Source of the DNA: Actinomadura rupiterrae
GTDB taxonomy: Bacteria; Actinomycetota; Actinomycetes; Streptosporangiales; Streptosporangiaceae
Reading direction: 5' to 3'
Length of the DNA: 64,000 bases
Assembly: GCF_024172125.1 (NCBI RefSeq)
Contig: NZ_JAMZEA010000003.1
Location: 806,001-870,000 of the forward strand
Shown here piece after piece: positions 41,684-52,040 of this stretch; position 1 is the first letter of the stretch; each line of letters opens with the position of its first letter. The notes beneath the pieces are model-generated. The model was not told where the DNA came from. It was given only the letters and a program-made list of their open reading frames with translations, and made no database searches. Both the position numbers and the translations under genes were made by a program.

Positions 41684-42439
41684 TTACTTCTTCTTCTTGG
41701 CGCCCTGGTTCTTGACGGCCTCGATGGCGGCCTTGGCGGCGGCCGGGTCGAGGTACTCGCCGCCGCGCTTCAGCGGGGCGAAGTCGTCGTCCAGCTCGTA
41801 GACCAGGGGGATGCCGGTGGGGATGTTCAGGCCGACGATGTCCTCGTCGGAGACGCCGTCCAGGTGCTTGACCATGGCGCGCAGGGAGTTGCCGTGCGCG
41901 GTGACCAGGACGGTCCGGCCGTCCGCGAGGTCCGGGACGATCGCGTCGTACCAGTAGGGCAGCAGCCGGTCCACGACGTCGGCGAGGCACTCGGTGCGCG
42001 GGATCAGCTCGGACGGCAGGGACGCGTAGCGCAGGTCGTTGACCTGGGACAGCGGGTCGTCGTCCTTGATCGGCGGCGGCGGGGTGTCGTAGGAGCGGCG
42101 CCAGATCATGAACTGCTCTTCGCCGTACTCCTCGCGCGTCTGGGCCTTGTTCTTGCCCTGCAGCGCGCCGTAGTGCCGCTCGTTCAGCCGCCACGACCGG
42201 CGGACGGGGATCCAGAGCAGGTCCGCGACGTCCAGCGCGATGTTCGCGGTGCGGATGGCCCGCTTCAGCAGCGAGGTGTGCACCACGTCGGGGGTGATGT
42301 CGGCGTCGAGCAGCAGGTCGCCGCCGCGCGTCGCCTCGCTCTCGCCCTTGGCGGAGAGATCCACGTCCACCCAGCCGGTGAACAGGTTCTCCGCGTTCCA
42401 CACGCTCTCGCCGTGCCGCAGCAAAACCAGGGTCGCCAT
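41684..42439 (-). CDS. gpmA: 2,3-bisphosphoglycerate-dependent phosphoglycerate mutase
   Basis: A 251-residue glycolytic mutase interconverting 3- and 2-phosphoglycerate through a phospho-His. The catalytic LRHGESVWN is at residue 8-16. [28 protein letters not shown] and [16 protein letters not shown] follow, the last with the second catalytic His. The end is a Lys cluster (QGAKKKK). Downstream of the stop lies the Lys/Ala/Pro-type repeat in another frame. Confidence 0.95.
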   Translation of the reverse strand: MATLVLLRHGESVWNAENLFTGWVDVDLSAKGESEATRGGDLLLDADITPDVVHTSLLKRAIRTANIALDVADLLWIPVRRSWRLNERHYGALQGKNKAQTREEYGEEQFMIWRRSYDTPPPPIKDDDPLSQVNDLRYASLPSELIPRTECLADVVDRLLPYWYDAIVPDLADGRTVLVTAHGNSLRAMVKHLDGVSDEDIVGLNIPTGIPLVYELDDDFAPLKRGGEYLDPAAAKAAIEAVKNQGAKKKK

Positions 42440-42592
42440 GGCTCTAGAGCCTAGCGGGCGCCGGTGCGCGATCGAACCGGCCCCGGCCGTCCCGGACGCC
42501 CCTGACCAGCGGAACGGCCGCCGGATGATCAGTGACGGACGCCGGCGCCGCCGGATTGGTGAGGTCCGAAACGGCGGGCGGGCGCGTGGGGC

Positions 42593-43207
42593 TCAGCGGT
42601 TGGCCGGGTCGGCGAAGGAGGCGAAGGCGCGCAGGTTGGCCAGGGACTCGCCGCGCTTGACGCGCCAGTCCCATTCCTTCTGGATCGAGGTCTTGAAGCC
42701 GCGTTCCAGGGCCTTGTCGAAGTTCTCGTCCGAGTAGGTGAGGACGCAGCCGAGGAGCCGGTCGACCTCGTCCGGGGTGACGGACTGGAGCGGCACGCGG
42801 CCAACGATGTAGACGTCTCCCACCTCGTCCAGCGCGAACGACATGCCGTACATGCGGCCGTTGCGTTCCAGCAGGAACCGGTAGAAGTCGGCGTGGTTCT
42901 CGTCCGGCTGGCGGCAGAAGAACGCCTCGACGTGCAGGCTGTGGTCGCCGACGATCAGCCAGGTCATGGTGGCGAGCTTGTGCTGGCCGGGCAGCTTGAC
43001 GAAGAACGCGCCGTCGCGCGGGACGCTGTACTCCAGCTCGGCGGCCTGCAACGTCTCCTCGATCACCTTGACCGGGCCGTCCGCCGGACCGTCGAACGAA
43101 GCGTTCGCCGAGCCGCTGGCCGGACCGTCCGCCGAAGCGTTCGTCGAACCGCCGACCGGCTCGTCCGCCGAGCCGGTGGGACGGGCGTTCGCTGCGTCGT
43201 GGCTCAC
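42593..43207 (-). CDS. YbjN domain protein
   Basis: A 204-residue protein. The first 45 residues are Ala/Ser/Gly/Pro-rich and repetitive ([20 protein letters not shown]). The remainder is a YbjN/type III secretion chaperone-like fold ([60 protein letters not shown]). The GTG start overlaps the mshA stop (GTGA) and has AAGGAGAT in mshA, so it is coupled to mycothiol synthesis. YbjN neighbours mshA in many actinomycetes; its exact job is not known. Confidence 0.85.
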   Translation of the reverse strand: MSHDAANARPTGSADEPVGGSTNASADGPASGSANASFDGPADGPVKVIEETLQAAELEYSVPRDGAFFVKLPGQHKLATMTWLIVGDHSLHVEAFFCRQPDENHADFYRFLLERNGRMYGMSFALDEVGDVYIVGRVPLQSVTPDEVDRLLGCVLTYSDENFDKALERGFKTSIQKEWDWRVKRGESLANLRAFASFADPANR

Positions 43208-44514
43208 CGGGCCATCTCCTTCACCATCGCCTCGCGGGTCGTCGCACCGGTATACACCTCCAGGAGGCGGTCCACCGTCGCGTCCCAGCCGAAGTCCTGG
43301 GCGTGGCGGACGGCGCCACGGGCGAGCCGGAGGTGGGTGCCGGGCTCGGCGTGCAGGCGGCGCAGGACGGACGCGTAGTCGGCGGGGTCGTGCCCCTCGA
43401 CCAGGATGCCGGATTCGCCGTCCTTGACGGCGGTCTGGAGCCCCCCGACGGACGCGGCGACGACGGGCGTGCCGCAGGCCTGGGACTCGACGGCGACCAG
43501 CCCGAACGACTCGTTGTGGGACGGGACGACCGTGACGTCCGCCGCGCGGTACCAGTCGGCGAGCTCGCGCTGCGGGCACGGCGGCTCGAACCGGACGACG
43601 TCGGTGATGCCCAGCTCGGCGGCGAGCCGCTGGAGTCCCTCGGGGCGGCAGCGCGCGGCCCCGGACGGTCCGCCGACGACGGCGACGACGAGCCGGGAGC
43701 GCAGCGCGGGCTCCTGGTGGAGCATGAGCGCGACGGCGCGGAGCAGCACGTCGGGGGCCTTGAGCGGCTGGATCCGGCCGACGAACAGCAGCACGAAGGC
43801 GTCCCGGGGCAGGCCGAGGCGGCGGCGCGCGGGGCCGGTCCGGTGCGGCAGCAGCCCGGTGCCGCGCGCGATGATCGGCGACTCGGGGCGGAACAGGCCG
43901 AGGTCCACGCCGGGGCTGACGGTCGCGATCCGGGACGGGTCGGCGCCGTAGAGCCCGGTCAGCTCGCGGGTCTCCTTGGCGGTGTTGGCGACGAGGTGGT
44001 CGGCGGTGTCGACGATCTGCTGCTCGCCGTCCACGCGCAGGGCGGGCTCGGGCGTGTCGCCGTCCGCGAGCGCCGCGTTCTTCACCTTGGCCATCGTGTG
44101 CATGGAGTGCACGAGCGGGACGCCCCAGCGCCGCTTGGCGGCCCATCCGGCCTGACCGGAAAGCCAGTAGTGGGTGTGGATCAGGTCGTAGTGCCCGGGC
44201 TCGTGAGCGGCCTCGGCGCGCAGCACCCCGGACGTGAAGGTGCACAGGTGGCGAGGCAGCTCGCCCTTGTCCAGCTCCTCGAACGGCCCGGCGACGACGT
44301 TCCGGACGAGGACGCCGGGCGCCAGCTCGCTGACCGGCGGCAGGGCCCGCGAGGTCGCGCGGGTGAAGATGTCCACCTCGACGCCGCGCTCGGCCAGCCG
44401 CTTCGCGGTCTCGACGACGTAGACGTTCATGCCGCCCGCGTCGCCCGTGCCGGGCTGGTCCAGGGGCGAAGTATGCAGGCTGATCGTCGCAACTCGGTTG
44501 ATACGACCCGACAC
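43204..44514 (-). CDS. mshA: D-inositol-3-phosphate glycosyltransferase MshA
   Basis: A 436-residue GT4 enzyme making GlcNAc-inositol phosphate, the first step of mycothiol synthesis. N-terminal Rossmann domain ([45 protein letters not shown]) and C-terminal nucleotide-sugar domain ([40 protein letters not shown]) are complete. GTG 44514 follows GGAGGTGG. This gene by itself marks the host as an actinobacterium using mycothiol as its thiol buffer. Confidence 0.95.
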   Translation of the reverse strand: MSGRINRVATISLHTSPLDQPGTGDAGGMNVYVVETAKRLAERGVEVDIFTRATSRALPPVSELAPGVLVRNVVAGPFEELDKGELPRHLCTFTSGVLRAEAAHEPGHYDLIHTHYWLSGQAGWAAKRRWGVPLVHSMHTMAKVKNAALADGDTPEPALRVDGEQQIVDTADHLVANTAKETRELTGLYGADPSRIATVSPGVDLGLFRPESPIIARGTGLLPHRTGPARRRLGLPRDAFVLLFVGRIQPLKAPDVLLRAVALMLHQEPALRSRLVVAVVGGPSGAARCRPEGLQRLAAELGITDVVRFEPPCPQRELADWYRAADVTVVPSHNESFGLVAVESQACGTPVVAASVGGLQTAVKDGESGILVEGHDPADYASVLRRLHAEPGTHLRLARGAVRHAQDFGWDATVDRLLEVYTGATTREAMVKEMAR

Positions 44515-44622
44515 CGGACACCACCTCCGGTAGTGCAACCTATCCACCGGTTCGACTGTTCCCGTACGGAGGCCGCCACCCTGCGGAGCGTCCGGGCCGG
44601 GCGGTCTGGAAAGCTGTGCGGC

Positions 44623-45384
44623 ATGCGTAAGACGGCGGTAGTGACCGGAGCAAGCAGCGGGATCGGGGCGGCCACGGCGCGGCGGCTGGCCGCCGAGGGC
44701 TTCCACGTCGTGGCGGCGGCGCGCCGCCGGGACCGGCTGGACGCCCTGGTGAAGACCATCTCCGAAGAGGTCCCGGGCGCGGGCAAGGTGGTCCCGGTCA
44801 CCCTGGACGTGACCTCGCAGGACTCGGTGGACGCGCTGGCCGCCGCGCTCGACTCCTGCCACGTCCTGGTGAACAACGCGGGCGGCGCCGTCGGCCTGGA
44901 ATCGGTCGCCGACGCGGACCCGGCCGACTGGCAGACCATGTACGACACCAACGTCCTCGGCCTGCTGCGGGTGACCAAGGCGCTGCTCCCGAAGCTGATC
45001 GAGTCCGGAGCCGGCCACGTGGTGAACATCACCTCGCTCGCCGCGCACGCCGTCTACGAGGGCGGCGCCGGATACAACGCCGCCAAGCACGCCGCCTTCG
45101 CGGTGAACGAGGTCATGCGCCTCGAACTCGTCGCCGAGCCCGTCCGCGTCACCGAGATCGCGCCGGGCCTCGTCAAGACGGAGGAATTCAGCCTGGTCCG
45201 CTTCCGCGGCGACAACACGCGCGCCGAAAAGCCCTACGAGGGCGTCCCCGAACCCCTCGTGGCCGAGGACATCGCCGACTGCATCGCCTGGGCCGTCACC
45301 CGCCCCGCCCACGTCAACATCGACCGCATCGACGTCCAGCCCCGAGTCCAGGCGGCCCCCCACAAACTCCACCGCGAGCCCTGA
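44623..45384 (+). CDS. SDR-family NADP-dependent oxidoreductase
   Basis: A 253-residue classical short-chain dehydrogenase. Cofactor motif [22 protein letters not shown] in [11 protein letters not shown], catalytic Ser in VNITSLAA and Tyr/Lys in GYNAAKHAA are all present. The Arg pair after beta-2 (AAARRRDRL) favours NADP. Sequence style is that of the YdfG/serine-3-dehydrogenase group acting on short hydroxy acids. Divergent from mshA. Confidence 0.9.
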   Translation: MRKTAVVTGASSGIGAATARRLAAEGFHVVAAARRRDRLDALVKTISEEVPGAGKVVPVTLDVTSQDSVDALAAALDSCHVLVNNAGGAVGLESVADADPADWQTMYDTNVLGLLRVTKALLPKLIESGAGHVVNITSLAAHAVYEGGAGYNAAKHAAFAVNEVMRLELVAEPVRVTEIAPGLVKTEEFSLVRFRGDNTRAEKPYEGVPEPLVAEDIADCIAWAVTRPAHVNIDRIDVQPRVQAAPHKLHREP

Positions 45385-45403
45385 CCCCACCTAGCCCCAC
45401 GCG

Positions 45404-45478
45404 GGGCCGTGCCTGGGTAAGGCGATGAGGGCCGTGCCTGGCTGAGGCGATGAGGGCTGTGGCTGGGTTAGGCGATGA
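45404..45478. repeat. 25-bp tandem repeat covering a stop codon
   Basis: Three 25-base units beginning GGGC(C/T)GTG and ending GGCGATGA at 45404, 45429 and 45454. The last overlaps the 3' end and TAA stop of the beta-propeller gene, so the gene's terminal codons are repeated outside it. Confidence 0.85.
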
Positions 45479-46781
45479 GGGCTACTGAGCCTTTGGCTTC
45501 GTCTTGGAAGGCGGCTTCGTCGCCTTCCAAGACGGCGAGGACGCCTTCGCCGATGGTGAGGACCTGGGTTTGGACCTCGTCGCGGAAGGAGGCGGCGTCG
45601 TCGCCGGAGAGGCCGGCGGGGACGACGATGGGCGGGTCCAGGGAGGCTTTGCGGGCGCCGGTGCGGGCGTCCAGAACGACGAGGCTGGGCTTGGCCTTGC
45701 CGTCCTCCGGGGTGAGGGTCACGTAGACCTGGCCGCCGGCGAGGAGCGGACCGCCGTCGAGGCGGAAGCCGGTGGGGACGGGGTTCTGCCAGAGGCGGCG
45801 TCCGGTGGACGCGTCCCAGACGCCGAGGGCGTCGCGGCCGCTGTCCTCGGGCTGGCCGGCGCCGACGACCAGGCCGCCGGACGCGTCCCAGAGCTCGACG
45901 GGCGTGGTCAGCTGGCGGACGGGGCGGCCGTCGGCGGCGGCGACGAGCGTGCCACCCTGGCGCCCGGTGAGCAGGACGGTCGTGTCGTCCACGGCGACCG
46001 GGTGGGCGGCGACCTCGGCGACGCCGGACGGGCCGGTCCAGGCGCGTCCGCCGTTGTCGAGGCGGTAGGCGGCGACGGTACAGCGGTCGTTCCGGGACGC
46101 GATGACGACGGTCGTTCCGGTGAAGACCGGGTTCTGGTCGAGGGCGAAGGGGCAGCCGTCGGCGGGGCGACCCGTCCAGCGGGCGGCGCCCGAGTCGGCG
46201 GCGAAGGCGTCCACGCGGTCGGAGGCGACGAGCAGGACCAGGCCGTGCTGCGGCGCGATGAGCTGGGCGTGCTGCCGGCCCTCCTTGACGAGGGGCTGGT
46301 CGAGGTGGTGCCGCCAGCGCGGCTTGCCGCTGCGCGAGTCGATCCGGGTGAGCTGGCCGTCGTTCCAGAGCGCGAAGACGTCGCCGTCGGTGGCGGCGAT
46401 GTCGATCACGGCGCGTCCGGGCCTCGTGTAGGTCCAGTAGGCGCGGTGGTCGCGCAGGCTCACGGCGGTGATGCCTCGGGACGTGCCCCGGACACTCTGC
46501 TTCCCTTCCGGGAAGGAAAGTGTGGCCTTGCCCGGCAGCAGCGCCAGGCCGCCCGCGAGCTCGACCGTGCGGCTCGCGGTGGCGACCGTCCTGGACGGGA
46601 CGGGCGCGCCCGACCCCAGCGCGGCGGGGAACGAGCCGTGCGGTCCGTCGACCCGGTAGTCGTGCGGCTCGCGGGTGAGGTACCAGCCGCCGGCGAGGAC
46701 CAGCACCACGAGCGCGACGACGGCGCCGATGACCAGGGCGGACCGGCGTCCGAGCGCCGCGCGGACGCCTGTGGATGTCAT
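45468..46781 (-). CDS. Membrane-anchored PQQ-type beta-propeller protein
   Basis: A 437-residue protein. An N-terminal helix (ALVIGAVVALVVLVLAGGWY, residues about 15-37) anchors it, and the rest is an extracytoplasmic beta-propeller built of W-motif repeats: HRAYWTYTRPGRAVIDIAAT, RIDSRSGKPRWRHHLDQPLV, DAFAADSGAARWTG, VWDASTGRRLWQNPVPTGF. No PQQ enzyme residues can be claimed. Such proteins act as scaffolds or sensors in actinomycetes. The last codons fall within a 25-bp repeat. Confidence 0.8.
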   Translation of the reverse strand: MTSTGVRAALGRRSALVIGAVVALVVLVLAGGWYLTREPHDYRVDGPHGSFPAALGSGAPVPSRTVATASRTVELAGGLALLPGKATLSFPEGKQSVRGTSRGITAVSLRDHRAYWTYTRPGRAVIDIAATDGDVFALWNDGQLTRIDSRSGKPRWRHHLDQPLVKEGRQHAQLIAPQHGLVLLVASDRVDAFAADSGAARWTGRPADGCPFALDQNPVFTGTTVVIASRNDRCTVAAYRLDNGGRAWTGPSGVAEVAAHPVAVDDTTVLLTGRQGGTLVAAADGRPVRQLTTPVELWDASGGLVVGAGQPEDSGRDALGVWDASTGRRLWQNPVPTGFRLDGGPLLAGGQVYVTLTPEDGKAKPSLVVLDARTGARKASLDPPIVVPAGLSGDDAASFRDEVQTQVLTIGEGVLAVLEGDEAAFQDEAKGSVALIA

Positions 46782-46794
46782 AAGGACAGGGAAA

Positions 46795-47604
46795 TTATCG
46801 GCTCGGAGCGACCGCCGTCCAGGGCAGCGTCAGCTCGCCATGTCGCCATCGTGTCCTTCCTCCCAGAGGGGGCCTAGTACAAACCGGATAGGACGCCGCA
46901 AGGTGCTCGACAGCGGCGGTCCAGCGGGCGCGCGCGCCGAAGACCGACTGCGGCGCGGCGACGGCCCACGCGCGGTCGAAGTCGGCGAGCAGCGCGTGCA
47001 CGGCCTCGCCCTCGACGTTGCGGTGGATCAGCGTCTTGGGCAGCCGCGGCGCGAGGTCGGAGGGCCTGTCCAGGGACGGCAGGTGGGCCGCGAACGTGAT
47101 CGTCCGGGGGCCGGTGCGGTCGAGCGCGACCCAGACGGCGCGGCGGCCGATCTCGTCGCAGGTGCCCTCGATCAGCACGCCGGACGGGTCGAGCCGCGCG
47201 GTCAGGTCGTCCCAGGCCTGCCAGGCCGCGTCCTCGTCGTACTGCCGCAGCACGTTGAAGGCGCGGACGAGCGTCGGCGGACGGTCGACGGGCAGCTCGA
47301 AGCCGCCACGCACGAACGACAGCCCGGGATACCGCGCCCGGACGGCCTGGCCGGCGGCGACGCGATCGGGCTCGATCTCGATACCGACGACTTCGAGGTC
47401 CGGGACGACGGCGCGCAGGCGGGTATGGAACTCGATCGTGGTGATCGGGGACGCGCCGTACCCGAGATCGACGGCGAGGGGACGCGGGACCGACCGCAGC
47501 AGGCGGCCCTGGGTCGCGGCCGTCCACCGGTCCGCGCGGCGGAGCCGGTTCGGGTTGGTCGTCCCTCGGGTCACCTCCCCTCGGGGTCTGGTCGTGCGCG
47601 CCAC
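46795..47604 (-). CDS. SAM-dependent methyltransferase-like protein
   Basis: A 269-residue class I methyltransferase fold. Motif I is AVDLGYGASPITTIEFHTRL, motif II EVVGIEIEPDRV, and FVRGGFELPVDRPPTLVRAF follows; VLIEGTCDEIGR is the later strand. The first 25 residues are basic. The typical GxGxG is replaced by GYGAS, which may still bind SAM. Substrate unknown. It lies 13 bases upstream of the beta-propeller gene on the same strand. Confidence 0.75.
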   Translation of the reverse strand: MARTTRPRGEVTRGTTNPNRLRRADRWTAATQGRLLRSVPRPLAVDLGYGASPITTIEFHTRLRAVVPDLEVVGIEIEPDRVAAGQAVRARYPGLSFVRGGFELPVDRPPTLVRAFNVLRQYDEDAAWQAWDDLTARLDPSGVLIEGTCDEIGRRAVWVALDRTGPRTITFAAHLPSLDRPSDLAPRLPKTLIHRNVEGEAVHALLADFDRAWAVAAPQSVFGARARWTAAVEHLAASYPVCTRPPLGGRTRWRHGELTLPWTAVAPSR

Positions 47605-47740
47605 GCCGTCGATTCTCGCCGCCGCTCAGACCGAACGAGATTCTGATCCTCGTAAGCAATCGGTTACGGTGATCTCCCGCCGTAGGCGCCGCCCGCGCCG
47701 TAGGAGCCGTCCGCGCCGTCCGCGTCCGAGGGAGGCCTTC

Positions 47741-49558
47741 ATGCCCCACCCCACGTCGAACCCGCAGGCCGAACCACCGCAGCTGGACCTCGCGTCGCTG
47801 CTGGAGGCGATAGCGAAGGCGCTGCCAGAACGAGAGTGCCTGGTCTGGCACGACACCCGAGAGGACAACCGGCACAACGTCCGGGATGGCGTTCGGCGTG
47901 ACGGGGGTGGGCGGCGGGCGCGGAGTTGGGGGGAGATGGTCGGGCGCAGCCGGCGTCTGGCGCACGTGCTGCACGCGCGGGGCATGGGGTGGCGCGACCG
48001 GCCGGCCGAGCCGTGGGAGTCGCCTCACGATCATCTCGCTCTCCTTCTGCACAACGGGCCCGAGTACCTGGAGGGCCTGGTCGGCGCGCACATGGCCCGC
48101 GTCGCGCCGTTCAACGTCAACTACCGCTACACCGGGGACGAGCTGGCGCAGCTCTTCGGGGACGCCCGCCCGAGCGCCGTGATCTACCACGCCCGCTACG
48201 TCCCGCGAATCATTGAAGCCCTGGAGCGCACCGGCCTCCAACCCCTGCTGCTGTCTGTGGATGACGGATCCGAAACCCCGCAACCGCCGGACGCGCGCGC
48301 GTACGAGGAAGCGCTAGCGGCGGCCTCGGACGAGCCACTCGACGTGGTCCCCTCCCCCAGCGACCTGCACATCCTCTATACGGGCGGGACGACAGGGCTC
48401 CCCAAGGGCGTCCTGTGGCGGATCGGCGACCTCATGCTCGGACCGCTCGGGCTGCGCCGCCGCGACCACACCGCGATCACCGACCTGGACGAGGCGGTCG
48501 CGCGGGCCGTCCGGTCGGACGCGCGGGTGCTGGTCGGGCCGCCGCTGATGCACGGAGCCGGGACGTGGTCGGCGCTCGGCGGCTGGTGCGGGGGCGCGTG
48601 CGTGGTCCTGCCCGCCCGCGTGGACGGCCTGGACGCCGCCGACCTGCTCGCCGTCGCCGAGCGCGAGAAGATCACGCGGATCCCGCTCGTCGGGGACGCG
48701 TTCGCCCGTCCGATCGCGGCCGAGTTGGAGCGCCGCCGGTACGACCTGAGCTCGGTGCGCTCGCTGCTGAATTCGGCCGCCGCAATCAGCCCCGGCGTGA
48801 AGAAGCGCCTGGTCGAGCTGCTTCCGCATGCGCGAATCACGGACGTGCTCGGGTCGTCCGAAACCGGGTTGCAGGTGGCCCGGCAGGGCGCCGAGGACCG
48901 GCCGTTCGCCGCCACGCCGGGCGCTGTCGTGCTGAGCGCCGACCGGTCCCGGGCGCTGTCGCCCGGCGAGGACGAGCTGGGCTGGCTGGCCAAGGGCGGC
49001 TCGATCCCGCTCGGATACCTGAACGATCCGGACAAGACCGCCGCGACGTTCGTCACCCTCGACGGGACGCGCGTCGTGGTCGCCGGGGACCGCGCCCGCC
49101 TGCTGCCGGACGGGACCGTCCAGGTGCACGGACGGGAGGCCACCACGATCAACACCGGCGGCGAGAAGGTGTTCGCCGAGGAGGTCGAGACCGTCCTGCG
49201 CGGCCTCCCCGGCGTGGCGGACGCGCTGGTCATCGGCCGTCCGAGCGAGCGCTGGGGCACCGAGATCGTCGCCGTCCTCCGCCCCGCAAAGCCGAACACC
49301 GGCGTTTCGGATAGCCGGGACGCCGACGCCTCCGATGCCCGGGGCGGCGACGTTGCCGGTCGCCAGGGCGGCGGCGTTTCGGATGGCCTTGACGGCGGTG
49401 TTTCGGATGGTGAGTTGCGGGACGGGTGTGCCGAGCATCTGGCGCGCTACAAAATCCCGAAAGCGTTCGTCCGGACGTCCGGATCGTTGCGGCTGCCGAA
49501 CGGGAAGGCCGACTACGCGGCGGCCAGAAGGCTCGTGGACGGCTCCGGACCGTCCTGA
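47741..49558 (+). CDS. Acyl-CoA synthetase (AMP-forming)
   Basis: A 605-residue ANL-superfamily enzyme activating a carboxylate to its CoA thioester via an acyl-adenylate. Core motifs: LHILYTGGTTGLPKGV (ATP loop), DVLGSSETGLQ, GYLNDPDKTAATF, INTGGEKVFAEEVE, and the catalytic Lys in LRLPNGKADY. A Gly/Asp/Ser linker of about 45 residues with repeats of GGxVSDG (near residues 530-575) is inserted before the final lobe, unusual in the family. ATG 47741 has GAGGGAGG. Fatty-acid type substrate is likely. Confidence 0.9.
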   Translation: MPHPTSNPQAEPPQLDLASLLEAIAKALPERECLVWHDTREDNRHNVRDGVRRDGGGRRARSWGEMVGRSRRLAHVLHARGMGWRDRPAEPWESPHDHLALLLHNGPEYLEGLVGAHMARVAPFNVNYRYTGDELAQLFGDARPSAVIYHARYVPRIIEALERTGLQPLLLSVDDGSETPQPPDARAYEEALAAASDEPLDVVPSPSDLHILYTGGTTGLPKGVLWRIGDLMLGPLGLRRRDHTAITDLDEAVARAVRSDARVLVGPPLMHGAGTWSALGGWCGGACVVLPARVDGLDAADLLAVAEREKITRIPLVGDAFARPIAAELERRRYDLSSVRSLLNSAAAISPGVKKRLVELLPHARITDVLGSSETGLQVARQGAEDRPFAATPGAVVLSADRSRALSPGEDELGWLAKGGSIPLGYLNDPDKTAATFVTLDGTRVVVAGDRARLLPDGTVQVHGREATTINTGGEKVFAEEVETVLRGLPGVADALVIGRPSERWGTEIVAVLRPAKPNTGVSDSRDADASDARGGDVAGRQGGGVSDGLDGGVSDGELRDGCAEHLARYKIPKAFVRTSGSLRLPNGKADYAAARRLVDGSGPS

Positions 49559-49648
49559 GCCCGCCCGTCCGCCGCCCTCGCCCGTCCGGCCGAATCTTGT
49601 TCGGTCGGGGTCTTCCGCCGGGGGCAGGCGAGCGGGGATGCTGGCGGG

Positions 49649-50422
49649 ATGCCGGATCTCAACGCGCTGCTCGCGGACATGGCGGCCGAGGGCGCATCCC
49701 TCGACGCCCTCGTCGCGCCCCTCGACGCCGCTTCGTGGGCCCTGCCCACGCCCGCCGAGGGCTGGACGATCGCCCACCAGATCGCCCACCTGACCTGGAC
49801 GGAGGAGCGGGCGCTGGTCGCCGCGACCGACCCCGACGCGTTCTGGGCGAACCTGCCCCGGATCGAGGACGTGGACCTGAAGGCCGCCGAGGGCGCGCGG
49901 ATGGACCCCGCCGAGCTCCTCGACCGCTGGCGCAAGGGTCTGGCGGAGCTGGGCGCGGCGCTCGCCGCCCTGCCGCCCGGAACCAAGCTGCCCTGGTTCG
50001 GCCCGCCGATGGCCGCCGGATCCATGGCCACCGCGCGGATCATGGAGACCTGGGCGCACGGCGAGGACGTGGCGGACGCCCTCGGCGTGACCCGCGCCCC
50101 GACCGCGCGGCTGCGGAACGTCGCGCACATCGCCGTCCGGGCCCGCGACTTCGCCTTCCACAACCGCGGCCTGACCCCGCCCGGCGAGGAGTTCCGCGTC
50201 GAGATCACCCCGCCGGACGGCGGCGAGCCGTGGACCTGGGGACCGGCGGACGCCGCGCAACGCGTGTCCGCCCCCGCGCTCGACTTCTGCCTGCTCGCCA
50301 CCCGCCGCCGCAACCGCGCGGACGTCTCGGTGTCCGCACAGGGCCCGGACGCCGAACGCTGGCTGGACATCGTCCAGTCTTTCGCGGGCCCGCCCGGCGC
50401 CGACCGCCCGCCACGCACCTGA
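49649..50422 (+). CDS. TIGR03084-family metal-binding protein (DinB/mycothiol-dependent superfamily)
   Basis: A 257-residue protein of the four-helix DinB/maleylpyruvate isomerase group. The metal site is suggested by WTIAHQIAHLTWTEERAL and METWAHGEDVADALG (His residues). The C-terminal alpha/beta extension (FHNRGLTPPGEEFRVEITPP) is characteristic of TIGR03084. Relatives can use mycothiol as cofactor, in keeping with mshA in this genome. Located 90 bases after the acyl-CoA synthetase, on the same strand. Confidence 0.85.
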   Translation: MPDLNALLADMAAEGASLDALVAPLDAASWALPTPAEGWTIAHQIAHLTWTEERALVAATDPDAFWANLPRIEDVDLKAAEGARMDPAELLDRWRKGLAELGAALAALPPGTKLPWFGPPMAAGSMATARIMETWAHGEDVADALGVTRAPTARLRNVAHIAVRARDFAFHNRGLTPPGEEFRVEITPPDGGEPWTWGPADAAQRVSAPALDFCLLATRRRNRADVSVSAQGPDAERWLDIVQSFAGPPGADRPPRT

Positions 50423-50563
50423 CACCTGCCGAGCCCGGTGCGACGCGCGGGTGTCGCGGGACGGGCTGGGTAGGGGTTGGAGGGCGGTGACCAGTGGATC
50501 CGCGCGAGGTGATCTTCGGCACCTCGGGGTGGGATTCGGCTGAGCGGGAGATAGGACTGAGGC

Positions 50564-51025
50564 ATGACCATATTGATCGCTTTCGACGGTTCCGATGACG
50601 CGCGCACTGCCATCGAGTTCGCCGCCCGCACCCTCCGCCCCGCGCCCGTCGTCGTCCTGACCGTGTGGGAGCCCCTGCTCAGCCAGATCAACTGGGCCCC
50701 GCTGGCCGCCGCCGGCGCGCTCACCGTGGACACCAAGACCGACGAGTGGCCCGAGGAGGAGCAGGCACGGCAGCTCGCCCTCGCGGGCGCCGAGCTCGCC
50801 CGGAAGGCCGGTTTCGAGACGGTCGAGGCCCGCTCGGCGCGCACCACCGGCCCGATCTGGGCGGGCATCGTGGACGTGGCGGACGAGCTGGACGCCGACG
50901 TCATCGTCACCGGCTCGCGCGGCCTCGCCGGCGCCCGCTCGGTGATCCTCGGCAGCGTGTCCACCCGCGTGCTGCACCACACGCACCGCGCCACCCTCGT
51001 CGTCCCGCACGCGAAGCAGGACTGA
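50564..51025 (+). CDS. Universal stress protein (UspA family)
   Basis: A 153-residue single Usp domain. It opens TILIAFDGSDDARTAIEFAA. The ATP-binding motif G-x2-G-x9-G-S is present: GSRGLAGARSVILGSVSTRVL, followed by the closing strand ATLVVPHA. So this belongs to the ATP-binding branch. Stress or hypoxia induction is typical for the family. Monocistronic by spacing. Confidence 0.92.
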   Translation: MTILIAFDGSDDARTAIEFAARTLRPAPVVVLTVWEPLLSQINWAPLAAAGALTVDTKTDEWPEEEQARQLALAGAELARKAGFETVEARSARTTGPIWAGIVDVADELDADVIVTGSRGLAGARSVILGSVSTRVLHHTHRATLVVPHAKQD

Positions 51026-51162
51026 CCGTCCCCCCGAGTCGCGGGCGCCCACCCGGCCGCCCGCCGACTCCCGGGGACGCACGGGGGCGGGTGTCGGCCT
51101 TGGCGGAAGCGGGTCGAGGTGGCGTTGGGGGGATTGTTTTGTGGTGGTCGGGGGACGGTGGG

Positions 51163-51681
51163 CTAGCCGCTCAGTGAGGCGAGGGCCTGGTCGAAGGCGG
51201 TGTAGGCGTCTTCGGTGAACAGGACGAAGCGAACGTCCTCGACCTTGGTCGGGGTGGACGCGACGGTCGACAGGGCGATGCGGGCGGCGTCGTCGACGGG
51301 CCAGCCGTAGATGCCGGCGGAGACGGCCGGGAAGGCGATCGAGGCGGCCTCCAGCTCGTCCGCCGCGCGGAGCGACTCGCGGTAGCAGGACGCCAGGAGC
51401 GCCGAGCGGTCGTCGGTGGCCGAGTAGACGGGCCCGACGGTGTGGATCACCCAGCGCGCGGGGAGGCGTCCGGCGGGTGTGGCAACGGCCTGGCCTGTGG
51501 GGAGCCCGCCGCCGTAGTGCGAGGCCCGCAGCTTGCGGCAGGCTTCGAGGATCTCCGGGCCGCCCTTGCGGTGGATGGCGCCGTCCACGCCGCCGCCGCC
51601 GAGCAGCGAGGAGTTGGCCGCGTTCACCACGGCGTCCACATCCTGGACGGTGATGTCGCCGCGGACCAGAGTGATCTTCAT
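51163..51681 (-). CDS. Macro-domain protein (O-acetyl-ADP-ribose deacetylase type)
   Basis: A 172-residue macro domain. ADP-ribose-binding elements are VRGDITVQDVDAVVNAANSS, LLGGGGVDGAIHRKGG and AFPAVSAGIYGWP. This is the YmdB/MacroD-type group that removes O-acetyl or protein-linked ADP-ribose. ATG 51681 follows AAGGGAAGCG; the upstream frame is not domain-like. Convergent with the universal stress protein gene. Confidence 0.92.
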   Translation of the reverse strand: MKITLVRGDITVQDVDAVVNAANSSLLGGGGVDGAIHRKGGPEILEACRKLRASHYGGGLPTGQAVATPAGRLPARWVIHTVGPVYSATDDRSALLASCYRESLRAADELEAASIAFPAVSAGIYGWPVDDAARIALSTVASTPTKVEDVRFVLFTEDAYTAFDQALASLSG

Positions 51682-52040
51682 CGCTTCCCTTTCGCCCCTA
51701 CCCGACATCCCGGACATCGCTCCGAGCGCCCCCGAAACCCGGACGTCCTCCGGCTCCCAGCGGGAACCCTGCTCCGGGTGCCGGAACGTTAAACCCGGTG
51801 CCGGGACGCGAAAACGGGGGCCGGGAGGGGCCAAACGGTCCGCACACCCGGACGACTTCGGGTTTCATGGAATACCGGAAAGTACCGACAATTCGGCGGC
51901 CGATCGGCGGCCGGACCGCTGGGCCCGTGGTGGCAGCCAGGCCACGAACGAGCGAACCGCCGGAGAAAACGTCGTCACGGGCGGCACTATCCTGCCGCTA
52001 CAGCGACCACAATGGTGTGAAAGTCGTGGAGGTGCCCCCC
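51682..52040. other. Divergent gap of 359 bases
   Basis: Between the macro-domain and epimerase genes. Only a GCCGATCGGC palindrome near 51900 stands out. No gene seen; both promoters should lie here. Confidence 0.4.

Noticed and set aside
48314..51082. Minus-strand open frame of 922 codons
   Set aside because: Antisense to the acyl-CoA synthetase, TIGR03084 and Usp genes; low-complexity translation.
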